From positions 535,677-599,676 of the forward strand of contig CAKTUD010000001.1 of NCBI GenBank assembly GCA_934617425.1: DNA of 64,000 nucleotides, in the 5' to 3' direction. Positions 8,791 to 16,814 of this stretch are shown here, in pieces. Each line of letters starts with the position of its first letter. Positions within the stretch are counted from its first letter, which is position 1. The notes under the pieces are model-generated. The model had not been told where the DNA came from. It saw only the letters and a list, made by a program, of their open reading frames with translations, and did not search any database. The DNA is from an uncultured Eggerthellaceae bacterium (GTDB lineage: Bacteria > Actinomycetota > Coriobacteriia > Coriobacteriales > Eggerthellaceae). The translations under genes and the position numbers were made by a program.

Positions 8791-8825
8791 CGCCCCGCCG
8801 TCGATGCAAAAGCGACAGCGGGGCG
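8791..8825. terminator. Hairpin between convergent genes
   Basis: CGCCCCGC at 8791-8798 pairs perfectly with 8818-8825 around a 19-nt loop that can pair further. It sits between the convergent unknown gene and LysR gene. There is no strong T-run on either side, so terminator function is likely by position but weak by sequence. Confidence 0.45.
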
Positions 8826-8859
8826 GTCTATTTGCATGAGCGAATTGTTCGACGGGTGC

Positions 8860-9801
8860 CTATACCATGGAAGCGAGGATGTTCGTCAGCTCCATAAGCT
8901 GCGGATGGGGCTGCGAAGTGGGGTAGATCGCGGTGTGGTAGATCGCGCCCGATGCGTGCTCGAGATATTTCGCCACGAAGCGCTTGTTGTTGAACGCGGT
9001 TTGGAAGACGTAGCGCGGCATCAGGGCGATCACGTTCATTTCCTGCACGGCCTCGCGATGGAAGCCGATGTTGTTCCCCGTGTACACGGCCACTTCGTTG
9101 CTGGCGGTACCGGAGCGCTCGATGTAGCGTTCCATGATCTCATAGGCTTTTTGACGATACACCACGTCGAGTGCGGTCCAGTGGCTCCCCTTTATGTCTT
9201 TATGATCGATCATCTCTTTTTTCGCCAGTGGCGAATTCGCCGAGACGCAGGCGATCAGGCGATCGGAAAACAACAAGTTGTAGTGGAAATCCTTCTCGCC
9301 CTTGGCGTTCCATTCCTTGTAGAAGTACTCGTCGTTCACGCTCAGGAATGCCAAGTCGCATTTATTGCTGGAAAGAGCGGGGAACACCTTGTCGTGGCTG
9401 ACTTCCTCCACGGTGACGACCGTGCGCGGATGCTTCACGCGGAACTGCGCGATGGCTTTAGGCAGGAGAAACGCTGCAAGCACCGACGAAATGCATACGT
9501 GGATGGACGGCAGCGAAGCGATCGTCTCGTCGTCGTTGTCGGCGCTTTGGCTCAGGAACTTTTCATGCAGCGTGTCGTATTCGTCAAGGAAGGGGCTGAG
9601 CTTTCTGAGGAATTCTTCGCCTTGGGGCGTGAGCGTCACACCAAAGGGAGAGCGCACGAGAACGACCGCTCCTATTTCGCTTTCAAGTTGCTGCATGCTT
9701 TTTGAGAGTGCCTGCGGCGACACGAAGAAGCGGCTGGCGGTTTTCGAAATGGAATTGGTTTGGCTGATATCGCGAAGATAGCGCAACTGATCAAGCCTCA
9801 T
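8860..9801 (-). CDS. LysR-family transcriptional regulator
   Basis: A 313-residue LysR-type regulator. The N-terminal winged helix-turn-helix is clear (MRLDQLRYL, then ASRFFVSPQALSKSMQQLE), followed by a periplasmic-binding-like effector domain. The start is placed at 9801 because a GGGGGGAG site precedes it; an upstream in-frame start at 9822 would lack one. The gene is divergent from the first phosphatase-family gene at 10109 and convergent with the GH3 operon. LysR regulators usually control the divergent neighbour, so the phosphatase-family genes are the likely target; the effector is unknown. Confidence 0.85.
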   Translation of the reverse strand: MRLDQLRYLRDISQTNSISKTASRFFVSPQALSKSMQQLESEIGAVVLVRSPFGVTLTPQGEEFLRKLSPFLDEYDTLHEKFLSQSADNDDETIASLPSIHVCISSVLAAFLLPKAIAQFRVKHPRTVVTVEEVSHDKVFPALSSNKCDLAFLSVNDEYFYKEWNAKGEKDFHYNLLFSDRLIACVSANSPLAKKEMIDHKDIKGSHWTALDVVYRQKAYEIMERYIERSGTASNEVAVYTGNNIGFHREAVQEMNVIALMPRYVFQTAFNNKRFVAKYLEHASGAIYHTAIYPTSQPHPQLMELTNILASMV

Positions 9802-10108
9802 GACTCCCCCCCTCGGAAGCACGTGCTGCCTAGGGAATGTACGCCCTAAACGCTCTTGCAGAACAACTATCCTGTTTTGGTTGAAAGAGTATCTACCAGT
9901 AAATAACTATACGACAGAAATATTTGTTTTGCTGGGAAAATGCGGGAAATCAATACCCATCAAAGAAAAGTTTAAAGATGTATCAATTCGCTAAAGTTCT
10001 CGCTTATTCTCAGAATCTTCACAGGCAAGTACAGTAATCGCAACGGCTGAAATGATGTTTGGCTACTTCCGCCGTAGCGAACCACATGATGCGAAAGGAG
10101 AGGGGAAA
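9802..10108. promoter_or_regulatory. Divergent promoter region, LysR / phosphatase family
   Basis: AT-rich 307-nt gap without a supported gene. It must hold the promoters for the leftward LysR gene and the rightward phosphatase-family gene. I see several loose AT-rich boxes but no convincing -35/-10 pair and no single obvious LysR T-n11-A site. Confidence 0.5.
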
Positions 10109-12181
10109 ATGACCAAAGCTGATAAGGTTGCGGTGCTTGGCGTCGACGCAATGGACCCAAGACTTACGCGCAAGTATATCGACATGGGCATTATGCCTAA
10201 CACGAAAAAGATCTTGGAGATGGGCGCTGCAAGGCAAGACCTCATGCTTTTGGGCGCACTGCCTACGGTAACCCCGCCGCAGTGGACCACTCTTGCAACC
10301 GGTGCATACCCCGAAACCCACGGTATCACCGCCTTCTATCGTCAGGGTGGCGACCTCGACATGGTCAACCTCAATTTCGACTCCACCAACTGCCACGCAG
10401 AGCAGCTGTGGAACGTCACCGCTGAGGCTGGCAAGAAAACCCTCGTTTGGCACTGGCCGGGTTCCGCATGGCCTCCGTCGAGCGACAGTCCCAACCTGAG
10501 TGTTGTCGACGGCACCTCCCCGGGCGGCGTTAACATGTCTTCCGCTCAGGTCGACGGCGAGTACATGGTCATGGCTTCCGAGAAGAATGAAGTCATCGAG
10601 TACCGTGCAGGCGCTATGACCGACGCCAAGGTTCCTTGCGTTGTTACTGGCTTGGGCGACGACGACAAGAAGAAGAAAAAGACCAAGAGCGGCGGCATGG
10701 CTTCGCTCATGCAGCGCAAGATGGACGACGGCTTCCGTCTGTACATCGTCAACCCGCAGAAGGATGGTCAGGGCGGTTCCGATAAGATTCCTGCCGACAT
10801 CGCTTATTCTTCTATCAAACCTGCCGCCAAGTGGACGATCGACGTGCCCGAGGGCGCCAAGGAATTCGTCCTGCTTATGTCCGGTGGCTTGATTCGCCGT
10901 AACTGCCTCATTCTGCAAAATGATGAGGGCGTCTACGATCACATCGCCATCTACAAGAACAAGCGCGCCGAAGAGCCGCTGGCAATCATCCACAACCGCG
11001 AGTACGTCCGCGACATCGTCGACGATTGCGTCAAGGGCGACGACATGATCAAGGCAACCCGCGACATGCGCGTTCTCGAGCTTGCTGAAGACGGCTCCAA
11101 GGTTCGCATGTGGGTTTCCGCATCCATGAACATCGCTGCCGACATGATGTGGTCTCCGAAGAGCCTCTACAAAGAGGTCGTCGACAACGTCGGCTATCCT
11201 TCTCCTTGCTCCACCTTGGGATTCGGCGATTTCGAGCTCATCTACGACTGCATGCATCAGTGCTGGCAGCATGTCGCCGACTTCCAGGCAGATGCTTTGA
11301 ACTACCTGATGGAGAACGACGGCTACGAAGTAGTGTTCTCTCACTTCCATGCTCCCGACCTGCAGAAGCATATGTTCATCCGCAATCTCGCAAAGGGCAC
11401 GGAGAACGTAACGCCTGAGCAGTACGAATTCATCATGGAAGCCATCTACAAGCAGATCGATAACTACTTCGGCAAGTTCATGCACTTCCTCGATGAGGGT
11501 TGGACCTTCTTCATCGTCTCCGACCATGCTCAGGTTTGCCCGAAGTGGGGCCTGCGCGGTCTTGGCGATACCGGCTGCAACGTCCAGATCATGGAAGATT
11601 TGGGCTACACGGTTCGCGAGGTCAATCCCGAGACTGGCAAGAAGCGCCGTCGTCTCGATTGGACGAAGACCCGCGCAGTCGCAAACCGCGAGATGCACAT
11701 TTACCTGAACCTGAAGGGCCGCAACCAGCATGTCCTGAAGGACGGCACCGTTATCGACGGCATCGTCGATCCGGCCGATCAGTACGAGTTGGAAGAGCAG
11801 ATCATCACCGATCTGTATAACATCAAGGACAAGGAGTCCGGCAAGCGCATCATTGCTTGGGCCCTGCGTCGCAAGGATGCTGTGCCCCTGGGCTTGGGCG
11901 GCGACTACCCCGAGTGCGGCGACATCATCTACTGTATGGCCGAGGGATACGAGCACGACCACGACGACTCGATGGCAACCTCGCTTGGCGAGTGCGACAC
12001 TTCCGCCGGTCCGATCTTCATTGCTGCTGGCCCGGGCATCAAGCAGGGCTGCACTACCGACCGCGTTATCCGTCAGGTGGACGTTGCCCCGACCATCGCA
12101 ACCATCATGGGCCTGCGCATGACTCATCAGTGCGAGGGTGCTCCTGCCTATCAGGTTATCGACCAAGAGGGCATTTGCTAA
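10109..12181 (+). CDS. Alkaline phosphatase / nucleotide pyrophosphatase family protein, paralogue 1
   Basis: A 690-residue member of the alkaline phosphatase superfamily (type I phosphodiesterase/nucleotide pyrophosphatase branch), likely a zinc-dependent phosphoester or phosphodiester hydrolase. Metal-binding and catalytic motifs visible: GVDAMD near residue 11, TPPQWTTLATG with Thr55 at the position of the nucleophile, SHFHAPDLQKH, and SDH near the second metal site. No signal peptide or membrane segment, so it should be cytoplasmic. It has a lysine-rich insert (DDDKKKKKTK) near residue 185 that its two paralogues lack. The start at 10109 follows AAAGGAGAGGGG. It is the most divergent of three paralogues and lies first in line, divergent from LysR. 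The true substrate is unknown. Confidence 0.8.
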   Translation: MTKADKVAVLGVDAMDPRLTRKYIDMGIMPNTKKILEMGAARQDLMLLGALPTVTPPQWTTLATGAYPETHGITAFYRQGGDLDMVNLNFDSTNCHAEQLWNVTAEAGKKTLVWHWPGSAWPPSSDSPNLSVVDGTSPGGVNMSSAQVDGEYMVMASEKNEVIEYRAGAMTDAKVPCVVTGLGDDDKKKKKTKSGGMASLMQRKMDDGFRLYIVNPQKDGQGGSDKIPADIAYSSIKPAAKWTIDVPEGAKEFVLLMSGGLIRRNCLILQNDEGVYDHIAIYKNKRAEEPLAIIHNREYVRDIVDDCVKGDDMIKATRDMRVLELAEDGSKVRMWVSASMNIAADMMWSPKSLYKEVVDNVGYPSPCSTLGFGDFELIYDCMHQCWQHVADFQADALNYLMENDGYEVVFSHFHAPDLQKHMFIRNLAKGTENVTPEQYEFIMEAIYKQIDNYFGKFMHFLDEGWTFFIVSDHAQVCPKWGLRGLGDTGCNVQIMEDLGYTVREVNPETGKKRRRLDWTKTRAVANREMHIYLNLKGRNQHVLKDGTVIDGIVDPADQYELEEQIITDLYNIKDKESGKRIIAWALRRKDAVPLGLGGDYPECGDIIYCMAEGYEHDHDDSMATSLGECDTSAGPIFIAAGPGIKQGCTTDRVIRQVDVAPTIATIMGLRMTHQCEGAPAYQVIDQEGIC

Positions 12182-12221
12182 ACGGCTTTCATTAAACCAG
12201 CTCTATCAAAATAAGCTTCAA

Positions 12222-12255
12222 CTGGTGCGCGGATGACGGACGATCTGCGCACCAG
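12222..12255 (+). repeat. Hairpin between phosphatase paralogues 1 and 2
   Basis: Perfect 9-nt arms (CTGGTGCGC with GCGCACCAG) around a 16-nt loop, with no T-run after it. It may be an operator, a processing site or an attenuating structure between two co-transcribed paralogues. Confidence 0.45.
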
Positions 12256-12288
12256 GTTAGTGCAAATCGTAAGAGGGAGGGTTCTAAT

Positions 12289-14394
12289 ATGCTTAGGTCT
12301 AAAGGCTTATCCGACAAGGTGTTGCTTCTGGGCATCGACGGCATGGATCCGAAGTTCACGCATCGCATGATTGCCGAGGGTCATATGCCCAACACGAAGA
12401 AGCTCATCGAGCGCGGTTCTGCTCGCGAAGACTTGATGCTTCTGGGCGGCATTCCTACCGTTACCCCGCCGATGTGGACCACGCTTGCAACGGGCGCGTA
12501 TCCTATGACGCACGGTGTCGAGGACTTCAACATCACCAAAAAAGGTGAGCTCGACATCAACTTCTGCGGCATCTTCTCTACCAGCGTCCATGCTGAGCCG
12601 CTGTGGAACATCACCGCTGAGGCCGGCAAGAAGACGCTTGTTTGGCACTGGCCGGGTGGCGCATGGCCTCCGTCAAGCGATTCTCCGAACCTGATGGTTG
12701 TCGACGGCACCTCTCCGGGAGCCCTTGGCTTTGGTTACGCTATGCGCGATATGGAAGGCGTCGTATTCGCCAGCGATAAGGTTAAGGAAACCAAGTTCCA
12801 TTACAGCGCTGCTAACGATACCGACGAGCTCGAGGGCGACGAGAAAATCAAGATGTACAAGAGCTCGCGCGTGAAGCCGAAGGAGACGCAGCCTTATTGG
12901 GATGATCTGATCAAAGAATTCCAAGAGGAAGTCGGCGATTTTCAAGGCTTCGTCGCCAATACCCCGGGCATGGCTTATCGTACCGAGGTTCTGCTTGGCA
13001 ATCGTTCGCAGATGGACGACTTGCACAAGTATCCCAAGAACATCACGATGTCCACCATCACCGAGCCCGAAGGCTGGGGCTTCGAAGTTCCCGAGGGCGC
13101 CAAGGAAATCACGTGGTTCAAGGTTTTGGGCCATATTCCCGCCCACTGCCTCATTCTGAAGAACGAGCAGGGCATTTACGACAAGCTTGCTATCTACAAC
13201 AGCAAGGAAGTCGATCAACCCATGGTCGTCCTTGAGAAGGACGTCTACACCGCGAATGTTCCTGATGTAAGCCCCACGCGCGACGGATCGCTTGAGCATG
13301 TTGTTCGTAACATGCGCTTGCTCGACCTTGCCGAGGACGGCTCGAAGCTGCGTCTGTGGTACTCCGCTGCATTTAGCGCGGACGACAAGCGTCCTTGGTA
13401 TCCGCAGTGGATTTTCGACGAGTGCACCAAGAAGTTCGGTCCTCCGGTTCCGACGGGCATGATCTCCAACGACTACCGCATCATGAACGACTGCAACCTC
13501 GAGCAGTGGAAGCAGGCTGGCAAATGGCAGGCCGATTGCCTGAACTACATGATCAAGGAGCATGGCGTCGAGGTCATCTTCTCGCACTTCCACATCGTCG
13601 ACATGTCGGGCCATACCTACATGAACGTCATGAAGGAGCGCTATGACAGCCGCTACACCGAGGAAGAGATCTATCAGTGCGCAATCGGCACGTACAAGGC
13701 TTGCGATGATTACATTGGCGAGTTCATGCATCTGCTCGATGAAGGCTGGACCATCCTGCTCTTCTCTGACCATGGCCTGCTCTCTCGTAAAGAAGATTTC
13801 GATCCGTTGATCGGCGACAACTACGGCATCAACGCTGGCGTTATGTGCGAGCTTGGTTACACGGTCATGAAGAAGGATAAGTATCAGCAGGATACCGGCG
13901 ATATCGACTGGGAGAAGACCAAGGCTATCCAGATGGGCGGCAACTCGATCTTCATCAACCTGAAGGGCCGCGACCGTCACGGTATCGTCGATCCCGAGGA
14001 TAAGTACGAGTTGGAGGAGCAGATCATCTCCGATTTGTACAGCTATCGCGATCCGTTCACCAACCATCGTGTTGTTGAATTCGCCTTCCACCAGAAGGAC
14101 GCGAAGCTCCTTGGCTTGGGTGGCCAGTACACCGGTGCTGACATCGTCTTCTGCGTCAACGAGAATTACGTTTACGACCACGGCGAGTCGCTGTCCACGG
14201 CCGAAGGCTATCAGGACACCTCGACCAGCCCGCTGTTCATCGCCGCTGGTGCTGGCATCAAGGAAGGCTTCGAGATGCAGCTGTATCCTCGCGAGGTCGA
14301 TGTTGCTCCTACCGCTGCTGCGCTGTTGGGCGTCAAGTTCCCGGCTCAGTGCGAAGGCGCACCTGCTTACAGCATCTTCACCGACGATCTGTAA
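12289..14394 (+). CDS. Alkaline phosphatase / nucleotide pyrophosphatase family protein, paralogue 2
   Basis: A 701-residue protein of the same family as its neighbours. It carries GIDGMD (D17, D20 region), TPPMWTTLATG with Thr59 as the predicted nucleophile, SHFHIVDMSGH, LFSDHG and a late YDHGES motif, so a full set of metal ligands appears present. No export signal. It aligns by eye over nearly its whole length with the protein at 16815-18917, including long identical blocks near the C-terminus, so those two are recent duplicates; paralogue 1 is older. RBS GAGGGAGG is upstream. A terminator at 14434-14466 follows. Confidence 0.8.
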   Translation: MLRSKGLSDKVLLLGIDGMDPKFTHRMIAEGHMPNTKKLIERGSAREDLMLLGGIPTVTPPMWTTLATGAYPMTHGVEDFNITKKGELDINFCGIFSTSVHAEPLWNITAEAGKKTLVWHWPGGAWPPSSDSPNLMVVDGTSPGALGFGYAMRDMEGVVFASDKVKETKFHYSAANDTDELEGDEKIKMYKSSRVKPKETQPYWDDLIKEFQEEVGDFQGFVANTPGMAYRTEVLLGNRSQMDDLHKYPKNITMSTITEPEGWGFEVPEGAKEITWFKVLGHIPAHCLILKNEQGIYDKLAIYNSKEVDQPMVVLEKDVYTANVPDVSPTRDGSLEHVVRNMRLLDLAEDGSKLRLWYSAAFSADDKRPWYPQWIFDECTKKFGPPVPTGMISNDYRIMNDCNLEQWKQAGKWQADCLNYMIKEHGVEVIFSHFHIVDMSGHTYMNVMKERYDSRYTEEEIYQCAIGTYKACDDYIGEFMHLLDEGWTILLFSDHGLLSRKEDFDPLIGDNYGINAGVMCELGYTVMKKDKYQQDTGDIDWEKTKAIQMGGNSIFINLKGRDRHGIVDPEDKYELEEQIISDLYSYRDPFTNHRVVEFAFHQKDAKLLGLGGQYTGADIVFCVNENYVYDHGESLSTAEGYQDTSTSPLFIAAGAGIKEGFEMQLYPREVDVAPTAAALLGVKFPAQCEGAPAYSIFTDDL

Positions 14395-14433
14395 GACGCG
14401 AAGCGCTTGCGTGAGCCTACTCGCGTAGCTTAT

Positions 14434-14466
14434 GGGCCGCATCGAGCATTCGATGCGGCCCTTTTC
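14434..14466 (+). terminator. Terminator after phosphatase paralogue 2
   Basis: GGGCCGCATCGA at 14434-14445 pairs with 14450-14461 around a short loop and is followed by TTTTCT. It lies between the paralogue 2 stop and the MFS gene, so the MFS gene is probably separately expressed or reached by partial read-through. Confidence 0.85.
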
Positions 14467-14492
14467 TATCCGATTTCGAAAGGAAGGTCGAT

Positions 14493-15956
14493 ATGGGTGC
14501 AGATGAATCCATGAAAGGGAAGTCGGCCAACTCCGATGAAAGTGCGAGAAAACGCCCCAACCCATTTTATGAGGCGCCCGCCGGCAAGAAAAAGATGACG
14601 CTGATCGGCATTTTCCTCACGGTGGCGGCAGCTACCTCTTTCTTGTCGGTGGTTTCCACTATTTTGCCCGTTGCCGCGCTGGAGATCGGCGGCACCGATA
14701 TCTATGCGTTCACCTCGACGCTTAATGCCGTGGGCAGCGCGGTTGCCATGCCTCTTTGGGGGTATATAGCCGCTCGCAGACCCGCTTCGAAACGCACGTT
14801 GTTCTGCGCATCGATGCTTGCGGGGATCGTATGCATATTCATCTTGGCTTCGGCGCAAAATATGTTCGTGGTTGTGGCTTCTGGCTTTTTCTACGGCACT
14901 ATGTCGGCGGCCGTTTTCGTGCTCAGCTACACCATGGTACGCGACATGTATCCACCTAAGCAAGCGGGGCTTTATCTCGGCATCTGCGGTGCTATCATGG
15001 CCGCTGCGGGCATTGCGGGTCCCATCATCACCGGTATTGCGATTCAAACCGTCGGGTGGCGCATTGCGTGTCATATCTTCTGGCCATTCATCGTAGTGGG
15101 CTGCGCCTTGGTCTTCTTTGGGATGCGCGTCAATCCCAAAGAGGTCGAGTACTTGGCGTCGAAAGGCGGTAAGTTCGACCCAGTAAGCACAGTGTGCCTG
15201 GTTATTGCCCTTACAGCATTCGTGACCGTTCTTTCGCTGGGTGCAAACTACGTGCCGTTCGGTAGCGCGCTTTCCAATCTCTTGATCGTTGTCGCGGTGG
15301 TGTTTGGTATTTTGACGGTGCTTGCCGTAAGGAAGAAAGGCGACGATGCTATCATCCCGATTTCTGCCGTCAGAGATCACGATACGCGCTGCTTTTTCTT
15401 CGCCAATGCTTTCACGAACTTCTCCAATTTGGCGGCGTATTTCTTCTTGCCTACTTATGCGCTCTACGCCATGGGATGCTCGGCAATCGAGGCTGCGCTT
15501 ACTATTTCGGCATTCACGTTTCTTTCTATGTTCGTATCTCCGTTGTTCGGCAAGATAATCGGCGATACGGGAAACGCTCGGTTGGTGCTGGTCGTCGGTA
15601 CGGTTATGCGTATTGTCGTCACCGTGCTGCTTATCGTGGTTATGGCGCCGGATATGAGCATTTGGCTTTTGTGCGGCGTTTGCCTGTTGGGCGGCATCGC
15701 AAGCGCTTCTTATGGTTCGGGTCTTTCGGCGGGTCCGCAGATTCAGCTGAAACCCGAGCTGCGCGTGCAGGGCAATTCCTTTATCCAGATGGGCCAGGCT
15801 TTCGGTAATTCGGTTGGCCTTGCGGTGTATACCATCGTCATGGCTACGTTCGGCGTGACGCAGGGCATGCAGATTGCGCTGACGATTTCGGCTGCGGCGG
15901 CAGTCGTCGCGCTCGTTTTCGTGACGAGGCTCTCGAAAAGAGGGAGTGCGAGATAG
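14493..15956 (+). CDS. MFS-family transporter
   Basis: A 487-residue major facilitator superfamily permease. A charged 35-residue cytoplasmic N-terminus is followed by about 12-14 hydrophobic helices; WGYIAARRPASKR after the second helix is in the place of the MFS loop 2-3 motif. It looks most like drug:H+ antiporter-type or general solute MFS carriers. RBS AAAGGAAGG precedes the ATG. Lying between two phosphatase-family paralogues, it may import their substrate or export the product (inference). It converges with the TetR gene at 16019-16612. Confidence 0.8.
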   Translation: MGADESMKGKSANSDESARKRPNPFYEAPAGKKKMTLIGIFLTVAAATSFLSVVSTILPVAALEIGGTDIYAFTSTLNAVGSAVAMPLWGYIAARRPASKRTLFCASMLAGIVCIFILASAQNMFVVVASGFFYGTMSAAVFVLSYTMVRDMYPPKQAGLYLGICGAIMAAAGIAGPIITGIAIQTVGWRIACHIFWPFIVVGCALVFFGMRVNPKEVEYLASKGGKFDPVSTVCLVIALTAFVTVLSLGANYVPFGSALSNLLIVVAVVFGILTVLAVRKKGDDAIIPISAVRDHDTRCFFFANAFTNFSNLAAYFFLPTYALYAMGCSAIEAALTISAFTFLSMFVSPLFGKIIGDTGNARLVLVVGTVMRIVVTVLLIVVMAPDMSIWLLCGVCLLGGIASASYGSGLSAGPQIQLKPELRVQGNSFIQMGQAFGNSVGLAVYTIVMATFGVTQGMQIALTISAAAAVVALVFVTRLSKRGSAR

Positions 15957-16018
15957 GATGCGAAAGCAAAGCGATAGGTGTGCAGGTGCCCGACGGCGCG
16001 ATTTCGCTTAGCGGAATT

Positions 16019-16612
16019 CTATCCGTCGATTTTGCGGGTCTCGTCGATATCTTCATGATATTTGGCGAGACCTCTTGTTATCAGGCAGTTGATGTCAAAT
16101 AGAAGGTTCGTCATATCCTTGCGATCGGTCTCGCAGCCATTTTTAACCAGGGTTTCCAGCAAATGGAATTGCCCGGCGCACAAATAGGCGCACAAGTATC
16201 GATCGTAGGTCGTTTTGCTCGGATGCAGGGCGGTGTAGGATTGCTCGAAATAATGGCGGTAGCTCTCCTCGAACTTCTTTGCCACGCTGCCGAAGAAGAG
16301 CGTCTTCATTAGGTTGTTGTTTTCCAGCAGGTATTCGACCATTGACGCCGATGTGTCGTAAATAGCCTCTAGCTCATCAGAGGCCTCATATACGCTCGCA
16401 TTTCCTCGATGCATTTCGAAGAAGTGACGAAAGACTTCCTCGAACACGTCGTTTAGAATCTCACGCTGCTCGAAGTAGTGGTAGTAATACGTGCTGCGTC
16501 CCACGTTCGCGCGGCGAACGATATCCATGATCGAAATCTTCTCGAAGTCTTTTTCGGTTAAGAGCTCGATGAATGCGCACCTGATTTTCGTTTTAGCGTC
16601 TGCTTGGGTCAT
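16019..16612 (-). CDS. TetR-family transcriptional regulator
   Basis: A 197-residue TetR/AcrR-type regulator with a canonical N-terminal helix-turn-helix (IMDIVRRANVGRSTYYYHYF) and a helical ligand-binding C-terminus. I place the start at 16612 (MTQADAK); an in-frame TTG at 16681 would add 23 atypical residues. It is convergent with the MFS gene and divergent from phosphatase paralogue 3, so both are plausible targets. The palindrome at 16718-16727 in the divergent gap is a candidate operator. Confidence 0.8.
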   Translation of the reverse strand: MTQADAKTKIRCAFIELLTEKDFEKISIMDIVRRANVGRSTYYYHYFEQREILNDVFEEVFRHFFEMHRGNASVYEASDELEAIYDTSASMVEYLLENNNLMKTLFFGSVAKKFEESYRHYFEQSYTALHPSKTTYDRYLCAYLCAGQFHLLETLVKNGCETDRKDMTNLLFDINCLITRGLAKYHEDIDETRKIDG

Positions 16613-16717
16613 GGGATCCTGTTTCGGGCGATCTTTTACTTTACCTTTTATGATAGCGTGCCAAGTCGCGTACCAATTCAACGGTATGGCTACCCTTTAG
16701 GGCAAATCGGCTGAAAG

Positions 16718-16789
16718 TGTTCGAACAAAGCACGTCGATTTGCAGATATTATGTCCAGCTATTGCTCGATAAACTAGTCCTATCGCAAT
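16718..16789. promoter_or_regulatory. Palindromes between TetR gene and phosphatase paralogue 3
   Basis: The divergent gap holds a perfect 10-nt palindrome TGTTCGAACA (16718-16727) and an imperfect inverted repeat at 16761-16789 (ATTGCtcGATA with TATCGCAAT). Either could be the TetR operator. No clean promoter pair is visible. Confidence 0.4.
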
Positions 16790-16814
16790 TCTTTGACGAG
16801 AGAAGGGAAGGGAC

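Noticed and set aside
12673..14565. 630-codon minus-strand open frame opposite phosphatase paralogue 2
   Set aside because: Antisense shadow of a conserved enzyme; similar shadows lie opposite paralogues 1 and 3, which follows from shared codon bias.
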